From: Psychrobacter cibarius | Lineage (GTDB): Bacteria > Pseudomonadota > Gammaproteobacteria > Pseudomonadales > Moraxellaceae | Direction of reading: 5' to 3' | Assembly: GCF_016107535.1 (NCBI RefSeq) | Contig: NZ_JABASQ010000001.1 | Coordinates: 124,001 to 188,000 of the forward strand | DNA: 64,000 bases | Part shown: positions 24,419-32,977 of the stretch, one piece after another | How the letters are laid out: every line of letters begins with the position of its first letter | Numbering within the stretch: the first letter of the stretch is position 1 | Program-made: the position numbers and the translations under genes | The notes under the pieces: model-generated | What the model saw: only the letters and a program-made list of their open reading frames with translations | What the model was told of the DNA's origin: nothing | Database searches by the model: none

Positions 24419-26119
24419 TTAGACAGTAGATCGGTAAGCGCGCATCGGCTCAGTTCTAAGCGGTGCACCATTAGCAACGTAATAATCTACGGTCGAGCGT
24501 GGTAGCTGCTTGCCGCGCATCTTATCGACGATTTTTTCGGCAAGCATAATGGTGGTGGCGTTTAGATTGCCACTGATGATATTTGGCATAATCGACGCAT
24601 CAACGACGCGCAAGCCATCGATACCATGTACGAGCCCTTCGCCATTGACCACTGAATCATTACCTTCACCCATCGCACAAGTACACGACGGATGATAAGC
24701 CGTTTCGCTATGATTACGAACATATTCGTCTAGCTGCGCATCGGTCACCAAGTCATCGGTTGGCGCAATGGCGCGACCACGATAAGGATCAAGTGCTGGC
24801 TGATGCATAATCTCACGAGTGATGCGCATTGCCGCACGGAACTCGTGCCAGTCTTGGTCGTGAGACATGTAGTTAAACAAGATGCTCGGATGCGCGCTTG
24901 GGTCTTTTGAGGTCAGCTTGACGCGACCGCGACTTGGCGAGCGCAATGAGCCCACATGCGCTTGGAAACTGTGCGACTTCACTGCACTACGACCATCGTA
25001 GCGCACTGCTAATGGCAAGAAATGGTACTGAATATTAGGATGGGTAAATTTCTCATCGGTACGAATAAAACCGCCACCTTCGAATTGATTTGAGGCGCCA
25101 AGTCCTGTGCCATTGAACAACCATTCGGCACCAATGGCTGGCTTATTCCACCATTTATTGGCAGGCGCAATCGACACTGGTAGCTTACATTCGTACTGCA
25201 TATACAGCTCTAAATGGTCTTGTAGATTATTACCAACACCCGGTAAATCTAAAATCTCATTGATACCCAAATCTTTGAGCCATTGACCAGGACCAATACC
25301 AGAGCGCTGCAATAATTGCGGCGAGGCAATCGCACCTGATGAAACAATCACCTCACGAGACGCGTAAAAATTCTTGGTTTGACCTTGATGGGCGACTTTA
25401 ACGCCGACAGCACGTTTGCCATCGAACAAAATCACGTCAGTCAATGCACCCGTTAAAATGGTGATATTGCTACGCGGTTTGGCACGGTCGAGATAACCGC
25501 GAGCAGTCGAAGCGCGGCGACCATTAGGCGTGACAAAGCGGTCCATCGGCCCAAAACCTTCTTGCTGATAGCCGTTTAAATCATCCGTGCTTGGATAGCC
25601 TGCTTGCACGCCTGCTTCGATCATCGCTTGGAACAGCGGATTGACTCCTGGCTTTGACGTGGTCATCTCGACGGGACCACCGACGCCATGATAGTCATTT
25701 TCACCAGCATCGCGATTTTCTAACTTTTTGAAATAAGGCAGGCAGTCCAAATAGGTCCAATCTTCTAAACCTTTAATCTCAGACCAATCGTCAAAATCTA
25801 AGGCATTACCACGGATATAACACATCCCATTAATCAGAGACGAGCCACCTAACCCTTTACCGCGACCACAATCCATGACGCGGTTATTCATATAGGGTTC
25901 AGGATCGGTTTTATAACCCCAGTTATAAGTAGTACCTTGCAACGGCATAGCGAGCGCTGCTGGCATCTGCGTGCGAAAGTCTAAGCGATGGTCTGGACGA
26001 CCCGCTTCTAGCAGCAACACCTTAATGTTGGCATCTTCGGTCAAACGGGTGGCCAGCACATTGCCTGCTGAGCCTGCGCCGACGATGATGTAGTCATATT
26101 CAGGTGTGGTTGATGTCAT
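24419..26119 (-). CDS. betA: Choline dehydrogenase BetA (GMC oxidoreductase)
   Basis: BetA oxidises choline to betaine aldehyde and can continue to betaine, using FAD at the inner membrane. The FAD motif [20 protein letters not shown] is at the N terminus. [19 protein letters not shown] is GMC signature 1, [17 protein letters not shown] is signature 2, and [12 protein letters not shown] holds the catalytic His. [19 protein letters not shown] closes the FAD domain. The second ATG (26119) is preferred because GGAG sits six bases upstream; 26131 is the alternative. Its neighbours betB and betT fit choline catabolism. Confidence 0.94.
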   Translation of the reverse strand: MTSTTPEYDYIIVGAGSAGNVLATRLTEDANIKVLLLEAGRPDHRLDFRTQMPAALAMPLQGTTYNWGYKTDPEPYMNNRVMDCGRGKGLGGSSLINGMCYIRGNALDFDDWSEIKGLEDWTYLDCLPYFKKLENRDAGENDYHGVGGPVEMTTSKPGVNPLFQAMIEAGVQAGYPSTDDLNGYQQEGFGPMDRFVTPNGRRASTARGYLDRAKPRSNITILTGALTDVILFDGKRAVGVKVAHQGQTKNFYASREVIVSSGAIASPQLLQRSGIGPGQWLKDLGINEILDLPGVGNNLQDHLELYMQYECKLPVSIAPANKWWNKPAIGAEWLFNGTGLGASNQFEGGGFIRTDEKFTHPNIQYHFLPLAVRYDGRSAVKSHSFQAHVGSLRSPSRGRVKLTSKDPSAHPSILFNYMSHDQDWHEFRAAMRITREIMHQPALDPYRGRAIAPTDDLVTDAQLDEYVRNHSETAYHPSCTCAMGEGNDSVVNGEGLVHGIDGLRVVDASIMPNIISGNLNATTIMLAEKIVDKMRGKQLPRSTVDYYVANGAPLRTEPMRAYRSTV

Positions 26120-26236
26120 AAAACGCTCCATAATATTAAAAAATCCATCATTTCATATCAGTAAGGCGGTGCCAAAAAGACAAATTAGTCCTAACACGCA
26201 AACCTTACCGTTTTAAAAATTTCACAGCGCAAGTGA

Positions 26237-27751
26237 TTAAAATACCGATTCAAACTTACCAAGCTCTACTTGGATAGACTTGGTCTGCGTATAATGCTCA
26301 AGGGCTTCAATGCCGTTTTCGCGGCCGATACCTGAGTGCTTATAACCGCCCACTGGCATTTGTGCAGCCGACTCGCCCCATGTATTTAACCAGCAGATAC
26401 CCGCTTCAATCTGTGCAATCACGCGATGCGCTCGGGTCAAATCTGCGGTCACGACCCCTGCAGCCAAACCATACTCGGTATCATTGGCACGGCGAATCAC
26501 TTCTTCTTCAGTCTCATAAGTCAATATCGACATCACTGGACCAAAGATTTCCTCACGTACTATAGTCATATCGTCGCTACAATCGGTAAATACGGTTGGT
26601 GCGACAAATGCACCATTCGCAAGCCTTTCAGTCGTAACACGGTCACCGCCTGTTAGCAGACGAGCGCCCCTCGCTTTACCTTGCTCGATATAGCCAAGTA
26701 CTCGCTCCATATGTGGGAAGCTAACCAATGGACCCATATTAATACTCTCATTTATCGGATCGCCCAATTTAATACGCTCGACACGCAATAATATGGCTTC
26801 TTCAAACTTGGCTTGTAAGGCTTTAGGGATAAACACGCGCGTGCCATTGGTACAGACTTGACCACTGCTATAGAAGTTCGCCATCATCGCAATATCAGCG
26901 GCGGTATCGATGTCCGCATCATCAAATATAATCAAGGGCGACTTACCGCCAAGCTCCAAGGTCACGTCTTTGAGCGACGAAGATGCGGCACTTGCCATCA
27001 CTTTTTTACCCGTTGGTACGCCACCCGTAAATGATACCTTTGCGATATCAGGATGCTGTGTTAACGCTTCGCCGACTTTATAATCCCCTTGCACGACGTT
27101 GAATACGCCATCTGGCAGACCTGCTTCTGTCAATATTTCTGCCAGTTTTAGCGCAGTTAGAGGCGTGACTTCAGAAGGTTTAAAAATCATCGCATTGCCA
27201 GCGGCTAATGCTGGTGCTGCTTTCCACATCGCGATTTGAATAGGATAGTTCCACGCGCCGATACCTGCGACGACGCCAAGTGGCTCGCGGCGAGTATAGA
27301 CAAAGCTAGTATCACGCAATGGAATCTGACGACCTTCAATCATCGACGCAAGCCCTGCATAATACTCAACGACATCAGCACCAGTCACGATATCGACATA
27401 TTTGGTTTCAGAGAGCGCTTTACCCGTGTCTTTGGTTTCAAGCAATGCGAGTACATCATTGCGCTCGCGTAATATCGCAACCGCCTTTAACAATATACGA
27501 CTGCGTTCAACCGCGGTCATCGCCGCCCAAACTTTTTGACCTTTTTGTGCTGCTTTTACGGCTTCATCAATCTGTTCACTGGTCGTTTGCTGAACGGTAG
27601 CTAACACTTCACCCGTGGCTGGATTGATGTCTTCAAAAGTAGCAAGCGATTCGTCGATTGCTAAGTAACGACCATTAATATAAGCAGTTTGAACCTTCTG
27701 TAAATCAATGATGTCTGTTAAGTTGTTTAGGTGTGTTTTTGAATCTGTCAT
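26237..27751 (-). CDS. betB: Betaine-aldehyde dehydrogenase BetB
   Basis: BetB is an NAD(P)-dependent enzyme that turns betaine aldehyde into glycine betaine. Aldehyde dehydrogenase motifs are present in order: [35 protein letters not shown], the general base Glu in [11 protein letters not shown], and the nucleophile Cys in [23 protein letters not shown] and [15 protein letters not shown] near the end are typical of BetB. Length 504 is slightly over the usual 490. AGGAG precedes the ATG. betA follows after 117 bases. Confidence 0.94.
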   Translation of the reverse strand: MTDSKTHLNNLTDIIDLQKVQTAYINGRYLAIDESLATFEDINPATGEVLATVQQTTSEQIDEAVKAAQKGQKVWAAMTAVERSRILLKAVAILRERNDVLALLETKDTGKALSETKYVDIVTGADVVEYYAGLASMIEGRQIPLRDTSFVYTRREPLGVVAGIGAWNYPIQIAMWKAAPALAAGNAMIFKPSEVTPLTALKLAEILTEAGLPDGVFNVVQGDYKVGEALTQHPDIAKVSFTGGVPTGKKVMASAASSSLKDVTLELGGKSPLIIFDDADIDTAADIAMMANFYSSGQVCTNGTRVFIPKALQAKFEEAILLRVERIKLGDPINESINMGPLVSFPHMERVLGYIEQGKARGARLLTGGDRVTTERLANGAFVAPTVFTDCSDDMTIVREEIFGPVMSILTYETEEEVIRRANDTEYGLAAGVVTADLTRAHRVIAQIEAGICWLNTWGESAAQMPVGGYKHSGIGRENGIEALEHYTQTKSIQVELGKFESVF

Positions 27752-27922
27752 GCGGTGCTCCTATTAACGACTGGCAAAAGCCTTATAAGCAAGCTAATGC
27801 TAAATGATGTCGTCATGGGTTAAATGTTTAAAATAAATTTATATAGCCTATTGCTACAAGCCTGTCTTTCAATGATTTTTTAATAAAAAAGCTTATTTGA
27901 TCAATCATTTAAGAACAGTGTT

Positions 27923-28495
27923 TTATTCATTCTCAGGTTGCGTCATTTTTATCAAACGCTTATGAATAGAGGTTTTATCTGAGATACTAATGCCTGAAAA
28001 ATCAGAGAGCCAAATACCATCAGCCACCAGACGCACCATACATAATGTTTCGGTATTGTCGGTTGCTTGATGTTTCTTTAATTGTGCATTTGCCCACTTG
28101 GCCCACAACTCACGTAACTCGCTATCGCCTAGCATCAATGCATATAAGGTTGCTTGACTATCGAGCTCTTCCTGCCCCTTTTCGCCTAAGCTAATCGTGG
28201 CATTGATATAGGCACGAGTAAAAGAGCCGTAACGCACAGGGTCTTCTGCCATGGCTTGATTGACTTCTGCCTCAAACCTCGCCATCGCATCATGAAACAC
28301 TTCAAGAATGAGTGCATTTTTAGTGGTGAAATGATGCATCACCCCGCCTTTGGTCACCCCGACCGCATCAGCGACCGCCTGAAACGTCACTTTTGATAAG
28401 CCCTGCTCTAACGTGATTCGCGCTGCCTGATCGAGTAGCGCACGACGGACAACTTCAGGCTGTTTTTTACGTTTGTAAGCGTTTTCCATTTCCAT
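27923..28495 (-). CDS. TetR-family repressor paired with SMR efflux gene
   Basis: The N-terminal helix-turn-helix is clear: RRALLDQAARITLEQGLSKV then FQAVADAVGVTKGGVMHHFT. The C-terminal ligand-binding part resembles multidrug-type TetR regulators rather than BetI: the BetI-type N terminus and SxGIISHYFG helix are missing. It starts 1 base after the SMR gene stop (TGATATG), so the two are co-transcribed. It probably represses this operon and may sense a quaternary ammonium compound. It could still also act on betB, which lies 170 bases downstream. Confidence 0.85.
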   Translation of the reverse strand: MEMENAYKRKKQPEVVRRALLDQAARITLEQGLSKVTFQAVADAVGVTKGGVMHHFTTKNALILEVFHDAMARFEAEVNQAMAEDPVRYGSFTRAYINATISLGEKGQEELDSQATLYALMLGDSELRELWAKWANAQLKKHQATDNTETLCMVRLVADGIWLSDFSGISISDKTSIHKRLIKMTQPENE

Positions 28496-28496
28496 A

Positions 28497-28841
28497 TCAG
28501 TGCACCACAGAGTTAGAGAATAAGTTCATCACCACGACACCGCCCACAATCATAGCGATACCAACCACAGCTGCTGTATCAAGACTTTGCTTAAAAAACA
28601 TCAAGCCAACGAACGATGTCAGCACAATTCCTAATCCACCCCACAGTGCATAAGCAATACCAAGCGGTATGGTTTTGATGGTTTGTGTCAATAAGTAAAA
28701 TGAGATGGCATAAAGCACACCCATAATCAGCGTCGGCACCAAACGCGTAAACTGCTCTGACTTGACTAAAAAGGTCGTGCCAACCACTTCGCAAATAATG
28801 GCGATGGCTAGATAACCGTAGGCAATAGTGGTGGGACTCAT
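28497..28841 (-). CDS. SMR-family (EmrE/QacE-like) efflux protein
   Basis: A 114-residue protein with four membrane helices. The essential Glu of the SMR family lies at about residue 18 in IAIICEVVGTTFLVKSEQFT, followed by IPLGIAYALWGGLGIV in helix 3, the family signature. It works as an antiparallel dimer that exchanges protons for lipophilic cations. E. coli EmrE is reported to move betaine and choline, so a place beside the bet genes is suggestive. AGGTAA lies upstream of the ATG. Confidence 0.92.
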   Translation of the reverse strand: MSPTTIAYGYLAIAIICEVVGTTFLVKSEQFTRLVPTLIMGVLYAISFYLLTQTIKTIPLGIAYALWGGLGIVLTSFVGLMFFKQSLDTAAVVGIAMIVGGVVVMNLFSNSVVH

Positions 28842-28878
28842 AATTAGGTTACCTGTTTAAAGTTGATCACATATTAAT

Positions 28879-28914
28879 AATGTATATACATTAAAGAAAC
28901 CATACGGTCGGTAT
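28879..28914. promoter_or_regulatory. Candidate operators before the SMR-TetR operon
   Basis: A perfect 14-bp palindrome aatgtatatacatt covers 28879-28892. Seven bases further, accatacggtcggtat (28899-28914) contains the ACCGACCGT-type core on the opposite strand, a pattern common in TetR-family operators. Both lie within 75 bases of the SMR start codon. Either could be the site of autorepression by the TetR gene product. Confidence 0.5.
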
Positions 28915-29242
28915 TCTATAGAAATATTCTAGCAATGTGAAGGGCTGTTTCTGATTTTTTTGTTTCGAGGGAGGTACAGATTGTTTTACTATTCAAAAAG
29001 ATAGGCGACTTGTCTAATCAAATTACCGCTAGATTTTATATCCAACTTACATAAATAAGGGTTTTGACCACTTTTAGCCATTTTTAGCCCATTTAGAGAT
29101 TTATCGATTGAATTGAAGACACGCCCTAGTCAGCAAATAATATTTTAGCGGTCAAAATCTGCCAAAACAGCCCGCTTTATAAGGGCTTATTGGTTATTTT
29201 TGACAGTTAACAACAATATTTATAATTAATGGCATAATAAGG
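28915..29242. repeat. Intergenic region with truncated MITE-like end
   Basis: No gene is visible. Positions 29073-29126 closely match 29611-29664 (tttagccatttttagcccattt ... gaattgaagacacgccc), the right end of the MITE-like element beyond tRNA-Asn. They are followed by TA, as in that copy. I find no matching left end, so this is a truncated copy. Confidence 0.6.
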
Positions 29243-29271
29243 TTGACAGCCTATAACAACTTGGCTAAAAT
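29243..29271 (+). promoter_or_regulatory. Sigma-70 promoter of tRNA-Asn
   Basis: TTGACA (29243-29248), a 17-base spacer and TAAAAT (29266-29271) form a near-consensus promoter. A GC-rich gtgccccac follows the -10, as is common in stable-RNA promoters under stringent control. Confidence 0.8.
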
Positions 29272-29337
29272 GTGCCCCACATAACGCAAACAAGACAAGC
29301 AATAGCGCTTATCTAACTTATCGTTATACCAACTTAT

Positions 29338-29413
29338 TCTCCAATAGCTCAGTTGGTAGAGCAACGGACTGTTAATCCGTGTGTCCCTGGTTCGAGCCCA
29401 GGTTGGAGAGCCA
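29338..29413 (+). tRNA. tRNA-Asn (GTT)
   Basis: The 76-nt sequence folds as a cloverleaf. The acceptor arms tctccaa and ttggaga pair over seven bases, the D arm has agctcagttggtagagc, the anticodon loop ctgttaa carries GTT (29371-29373), the T loop is ggttcgagccc, and CCA is encoded at 29411-29413. It has its own promoter and a strong terminator. Confidence 0.98.
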
Positions 29414-29420
29414 TATACTA

Positions 29421-29454
29421 AAAACCTTCATCATTATTTGATGAAGGTTTTTTT
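29421..29454 (+). terminator. Terminator after tRNA-Asn
   Basis: A 12-bp perfect stem (29422-29433 with 29439-29450) has a 5-nt loop and is followed by a run of seven T. Strong intrinsic terminator. Confidence 0.93.
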
Positions 29455-29494
29455 ATGGTTGCCGTTTTCAATTAAGAGGATAGCCGCAATCTTA

Positions 29495-29664
29495 GAGCGT
29501 GTCCTCATTTTAAAAGTGGTGACAAAAATGAGATAAATTGCCGTCAGACAAGGACAGTAGCACAAATAATATCGAGATATTAATAAGCTATTTGACGATG
29601 TTTGGTAAAATTTAGCCATTTTTAGCCCATTTAAAGGTTAATAGATTGAATTGAGGACACGCCC
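29495..29664. mobile_element. 170-bp MITE-like element flanked by TA
   Basis: The left end gagcgtgtcctca and the right end tgaggacacgccc are inverted repeats (12 of 13). Each is bordered by TA (29493-29494 and 29665-29666), the target duplication expected for IS630/Tc1-type elements. There is no coding capacity. Related fragments occur at 29073-29126 and 14001-14040, so it is a dispersed family in this genome. Confidence 0.72.
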
Positions 29665-29787
29665 TAGTACGATTGGCATGGCTACGGTGTTCTTTTAGGC
29701 ATTTTTGTTGTATGGTAAGGATAGTTTTGATTGGGTTAGTTTTTGTCTGAGTGCTTTACTCCTACTCACTAAAAATAATGGTTTATT

Positions 29788-30129
29788 ATGATACCTGTAC
29801 GTGTGAAAAATAAGTTTTCTGATCATCCGCAAAAAATCATGCGCCCGATCAGTATTCGTTTGTCTGAAGAGATGATTTCGCTATTAGAAGCCACTTCAAA
29901 AGAGTTGGGGTTTAAACGCATCCAAGGGCTTATTCGTTTATATATTCGCCAAGGGCTTGACCGCGATCATCAAGACTACACCCTAGCCCATGACGAGGTG
30001 TTCATCGAAAGCCTGCGTAAACGCGGAGTCAGCCAGCGTATTATTGATGAGGCCATTGTTGTGACCCACAATAATAATATTACTCACTCACTATCTGAGC
30101 TGCAAGAAAATGACCAAGCTCATGACTGA
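29788..30129 (+). CDS. Ribbon-helix-helix-like small protein
   Basis: A 113-residue protein. Residues about 20-55 (RPISIRLSEEMISLLEATSK, then GFKRIQGLIRLYIRQGLD) look like a ribbon-helix-helix DNA-binding unit: a short strand followed by two helices, as in CopG/Arc-type regulators. A charged C-terminal part follows. No toxin gene is adjacent, so an antitoxin role is not supported. No strong Shine-Dalgarno precedes the ATG. It is followed by a good terminator, so it is probably monocistronic. Confidence 0.65.
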   Translation: MIPVRVKNKFSDHPQKIMRPISIRLSEEMISLLEATSKELGFKRIQGLIRLYIRQGLDRDHQDYTLAHDEVFIESLRKRGVSQRIIDEAIVVTHNNNITHSLSELQENDQAHD

Positions 30130-30165
30130 CTATTCAAACAGTCGTTAGCTGTTACTGCTGTTAAT

Positions 30166-30207
30166 AAAAAAGACTGAGTGCTGTTAAGCAAACTCAGTCT
30201 TTTTTTG
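30166..30207 (+). terminator. Terminator after the RHH-like gene
   Basis: The stem aagactgagt / actcagtctt is perfect, with an A-rich left flank and seven T after the right arm. A strong intrinsic terminator that could work in both directions. Confidence 0.9.
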
Positions 30208-30358
30208 TGGGCGTAATAAAAATATACCTATTTTGCTTGCGATACAGCATTTAGCGATAATTAAACACAACCTCTCATCAAACGAGGTATATTAAGAAAA
30301 AGCTCATTATTTTGTTGTCATTCTTTATTATCCATAAAGATTTTTAAGGAGGTGTACG

Positions 30359-31093
30359 ATGGCGAGTTTACATCAACGCTTGAATAAAGCTTTGTTATTG
30401 ACGATTGCCTTAGCGATACTACCAATCGTTTCTGGTTGCTCACAGCCAACCGCTGATCCAACCAAAAAAACCATACCGACCAACTCTGACCAGTGGCAGA
30501 AAAAACTCGGCACCACTTTTGAGCAGTTACCTCAATCTGAGCAGCAATTACTCAGCCGCTACATGTTGCGAATGAAACTCAGCGGTGCATATGAGTCGGG
30601 GGCGATGCCGCGTACCACTATCAAGCAAGCCCTTGTGCAACAGCGTGAATACGAACGACTACATCCAAACAATCCAACAGGTAAAAAAAGCCCCATCGTC
30701 AGCAGCCAGCCAGCTTATAGTGCCAATGCGCAAAACTACCCTGTCGCTCTACTACCAGTCAAAACCAGCGATAGTGACAGCTTAAATCAAGTAAAACTGC
30801 AGTTTATGCTCTCTAATCACGGCAAGGTCGCCATTCGAAGCTTTAAGGGCACACTGACCATGCAAGATGCTAACTTGGCGCAGGGCAAAAGCTTTAAAGT
30901 ACCACTAACACAGTTTGACCCGCCTATTAAACCAGAGCAGTCTGGCAAGATCATCATCGAGAGCAGTATTGAAGACATCAACGTTATGCGTGCCATTAAA
31001 AACACCAAAGACTTGACCATCATGATCAGTAAAGGCACATTGATATTGGAGAATGGGCAGGAAATTAAGTTTGATGAGTCGTTAATGAAATAA
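30359..31093 (+). CDS. Lipoprotein of unknown function
   Basis: The start has an ideal AAGGAGGTG upstream. The first 29 residues are a signal ending in ILPIVSGC, a lipobox. Residues about 35-110 are helical and polar (EQLPQSEQQLLSRYMLRMK). From about residue 125 the sequence turns to beta strands (VKLQFMLSNHGKVAIRSFKG, TLTMQDANL, SGKIIIESSIEDIN), suggesting an Ig-like or FxLYD-type domain. I do not recognise the family with certainty. It is likely membrane-anchored in the periplasm. A bidirectional terminator at 31142-31178 ends it. Confidence 0.75.
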   Translation: MASLHQRLNKALLLTIALAILPIVSGCSQPTADPTKKTIPTNSDQWQKKLGTTFEQLPQSEQQLLSRYMLRMKLSGAYESGAMPRTTIKQALVQQREYERLHPNNPTGKKSPIVSSQPAYSANAQNYPVALLPVKTSDSDSLNQVKLQFMLSNHGKVAIRSFKGTLTMQDANLAQGKSFKVPLTQFDPPIKPEQSGKIIIESSIEDINVMRAIKNTKDLTIMISKGTLILENGQEIKFDESLMK

Positions 31094-31141
31094 AAAAACG
31101 CTACAGAATATTTATAAAATAATAGGATAAATATCCAGCAT

Positions 31142-31178
31142 AAAAAAAGCCCCAATCATCACTGATTGGGGATTTTTT
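31142..31178. terminator. Bidirectional terminator (lipoprotein gene and tRNA-Ser copy 1)
   Basis: The stem ccccaatca / tgattgggg (31150-31158 with 31163-31171) has A-runs on the left and T-runs on the right. It can stop the lipoprotein gene on + and the tRNA-Ser on -. Confidence 0.88.
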
Positions 31179-31184
31179 TGAATT

Positions 31185-31275
31185 TGGAGGAGACGGAGAG
31201 ATTCGAACTCTCGAAGGGCTACAAACCCTTGTCGGTTTTCAAGACCGGTGCATTCAACCACTCTGCCACGTCTCC
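31185..31275 (-). tRNA. tRNA-Ser (TGA), copy 1
   Basis: On the minus strand the sequence starts ggagacgtggcagagtgg and has the anticodon loop cttgaaa with TGA. It has the long variable arm typical of serine tRNAs and ends cgtctcc-t-cca with encoded CCA. The length of 91 nt fits a class II tRNA. The tRNA sequence is identical to the second copy 174 bases away. Confidence 0.96.
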
Positions 31276-31286
31276 ATTTGTGCATT

Positions 31287-31314
31287 ATTATAACGATATA
31301 AAATAAAAATGCAA
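31287..31314 (-). promoter_or_regulatory. Promoter of tRNA-Ser copy 1
   Basis: Read on the minus strand: TTGCAT (31314-31309), a 16-base spacer and TATAAT (31292-31287), placed 12 bases before the tRNA. Confidence 0.75.
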
Positions 31315-31315
31315 C

Positions 31316-31352
31316 AAAAAAAGCCGCAATCATTAATAATGATTGCGGCTTT
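31316..31352 (-). terminator. Terminator after tRNA-Ser copy 2
   Basis: The stem agccgcaatcat / atgattgcggct is a perfect 12 bp with a 5-nt loop and is followed by a T-run on the minus strand. It separates the two tRNA-Ser genes, so each is its own unit. Confidence 0.9.
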
Positions 31353-31358
31353 CGAATT

Positions 31359-31449
31359 TGGAGGAGACGGAGAGATTCGAACTCTCGAAGGGCTACAAAC
31401 CCTTGTCGGTTTTCAAGACCGGTGCATTCAACCACTCTGCCACGTCTCC
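31359..31449 (-). tRNA. tRNA-Ser (TGA), copy 2
   Basis: Same 91-nt sequence as copy 1, with the TGA anticodon, long variable arm and encoded CCA. The flanking promoter sequences differ at a few positions from copy 1, showing an older tandem duplication with drift outside the tRNA. Confidence 0.96.
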
Positions 31450-31460
31450 ATTTGTGCGTT

Positions 31461-31488
31461 ATTATAGCGATATAACATAAGAATGCAA
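31461..31488 (-). promoter_or_regulatory. Promoter of tRNA-Ser copy 2
   Basis: TTGCAT (31488-31483), a 16-base spacer and TATAAT (31466-31461) on the minus strand, matching the copy 1 promoter in layout. Confidence 0.75.
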
Positions 31489-31611
31489 GCAATTAATTGC
31501 ACGAATTTAAATTATTTTGATGCTATCGTTGATTCAGTTTAAAAAAGAGTCAAGGCAACTGCATGCAGAGGTATATATGATACTTGCAGCGAGGTTAGCG
31601 CGGTCACTCTA

Positions 31612-32802
31612 TTATAGAGAATTGACGATAGGTTTTTTATGAGAAGCCAGATGTAGACACATATCTAGTAATCTATTGGCATAACCCCATTCGTTGTCAT
31701 ACCATGCAAAAACCTTGTACTGGCTACCCACTTGCATGAGCTGCTGACCATCAATGATCAAAGACTCAGTCTGATGGATAAAATCGCTAGAGACCAGTGG
31801 CTCATCCGTATAAGCCATGATGTCACGCAAATGTGCCTGACTGGCAGATTTGAGTGCCTCGCGGACTGCCTCGACAGACACATCGGGCGTATCAAAAACA
31901 AAAGTCACATCAATAGCTGCGACATCAATGGTAGGTACGCGTATCGAATGCCCATTTATCTTGCCTACCATAGCAGGTAGCACACGCTCTGTCGCCGCGA
32001 TACTGCTAGAGGTGGTCGGGATAATGTTGTAACCAGAAGCTCGTGCGCGTCTTGGGTCACGGTGCGCTTGATCAAGCACTGTCTGATCAGCGGTGACAGC
32101 ATGAATCTCCGTCATCATCGCTGACTTTACCCCAAATGCGGTATCAAGCGTCGCAATCAAGGGAACCAAGGCCTGCGTGGTACAAGAAACGCTCGATATA
32201 ATCGGCAACTCACGTGTTAGCTCATCAGTATTAACGCCCATAACGATACAAGCATCGACATCATCGAATGGCGCTGCGCCGATAATCACCTGCTGCGCGC
32301 CAGCCTCTATGTGCAGTTGTGCTTGCTCATAAGAGCGAAAATGTCCGGTACACTCTAGCACCACATCGACACCCAGCGCCTGCCAAGGCAACTGTACAGG
32401 GTTAGATTCTGAGAATAAATTGATACAGTAGGTATAATTGTTTTTTGTGAGACAAAGCTGTGTGGCGCTGTTATTGTTACCGTCATCGCTCGCTTCATCG
32501 TTGCTACTCGCCACAATATCAGCACTGACCCCAAGGCGACTTAGGCGACCATGCGTGCTGTCAAACTTTAATAAATGCAGCAAAATATCCGCTGGTGCTA
32601 AATCATTAATTGCCACGACATGGATCGCACGGCCTAATACCTCAAAGCGCTCTAGCAATGCCCGCAAAACGTTGCGTCCTATACGTCCAAAACCATTGAT
32701 AGCAATCCTCAGTGGTTGTGTATGCTCACTAGATGCATGAAACGCCGCTGCTGCTACTGGGTCAGACGTTAATTGATAAGTGGCGCTCGAAAAATCAGGC
32801 AT
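31612..32802 (-). CDS. Glyceraldehyde-3-phosphate/erythrose-4-phosphate dehydrogenase family protein
   Basis: The NAD-binding start LRIAINGFGRIGRNVLRAL begins about residue 32, after an unusual N-terminal extension. The catalytic Cys is in ISSVSCTTQALVPL. RRARASGYNIIPTTSSS, IRVPTIDVAAIDVTFVF and FAWYDNEWGYANRLLDM complete the family pattern. At 396 residues it is about 60 longer than typical GAPDH or Epd, from the N-terminal extension and an Asp/Asn/Ser-rich insert near residues 98-115. GAPDH and Epd share these motifs, and the sequence has features of both, so the substrate is left open. Confidence 0.85.
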   Translation of the reverse strand: MPDFSSATYQLTSDPVAAAAFHASSEHTQPLRIAINGFGRIGRNVLRALLERFEVLGRAIHVVAINDLAPADILLHLLKFDSTHGRLSRLGVSADIVASSNDEASDDGNNNSATQLCLTKNNYTYCINLFSESNPVQLPWQALGVDVVLECTGHFRSYEQAQLHIEAGAQQVIIGAAPFDDVDACIVMGVNTDELTRELPIISSVSCTTQALVPLIATLDTAFGVKSAMMTEIHAVTADQTVLDQAHRDPRRARASGYNIIPTTSSSIAATERVLPAMVGKINGHSIRVPTIDVAAIDVTFVFDTPDVSVEAVREALKSASQAHLRDIMAYTDEPLVSSDFIHQTESLIIDGQQLMQVGSQYKVFAWYDNEWGYANRLLDMCLHLASHKKPIVNSL

Positions 32803-32977
32803 AAAAAGATATCGCTATAAAGGGATAAAAAATTGAGCACTACAAAGTCAGCGCTACAATGAGACAAAACCAACAAGTCGTTAATCGGCTCTAAGGATTG
32901 TTATATAAAAGCTAAATGGCTTTGGTGAATGCTTGAACCCTGAATTGTCATACTCAGTATCAAGACGCCATTCAGTA

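Noticed and set aside
27923-28495. BetI as the name for the TetR gene
   Set aside because: Position near betBA is suggestive, but the N-terminal and HTH sequence differs from BetI and the gene is fused by operon structure to an SMR efflux gene.
29788-30129. Antitoxin of a toxin-antitoxin pair
   Set aside because: The ribbon-helix-helix-like protein has no adjacent toxin gene and is followed directly by a terminator.
31112-31492. A 126-codon minus-strand frame with an internal duplication
   Set aside because: It reads through the two tRNA-Ser genes and their terminators; the repeat is the tRNA duplication, not a protein.
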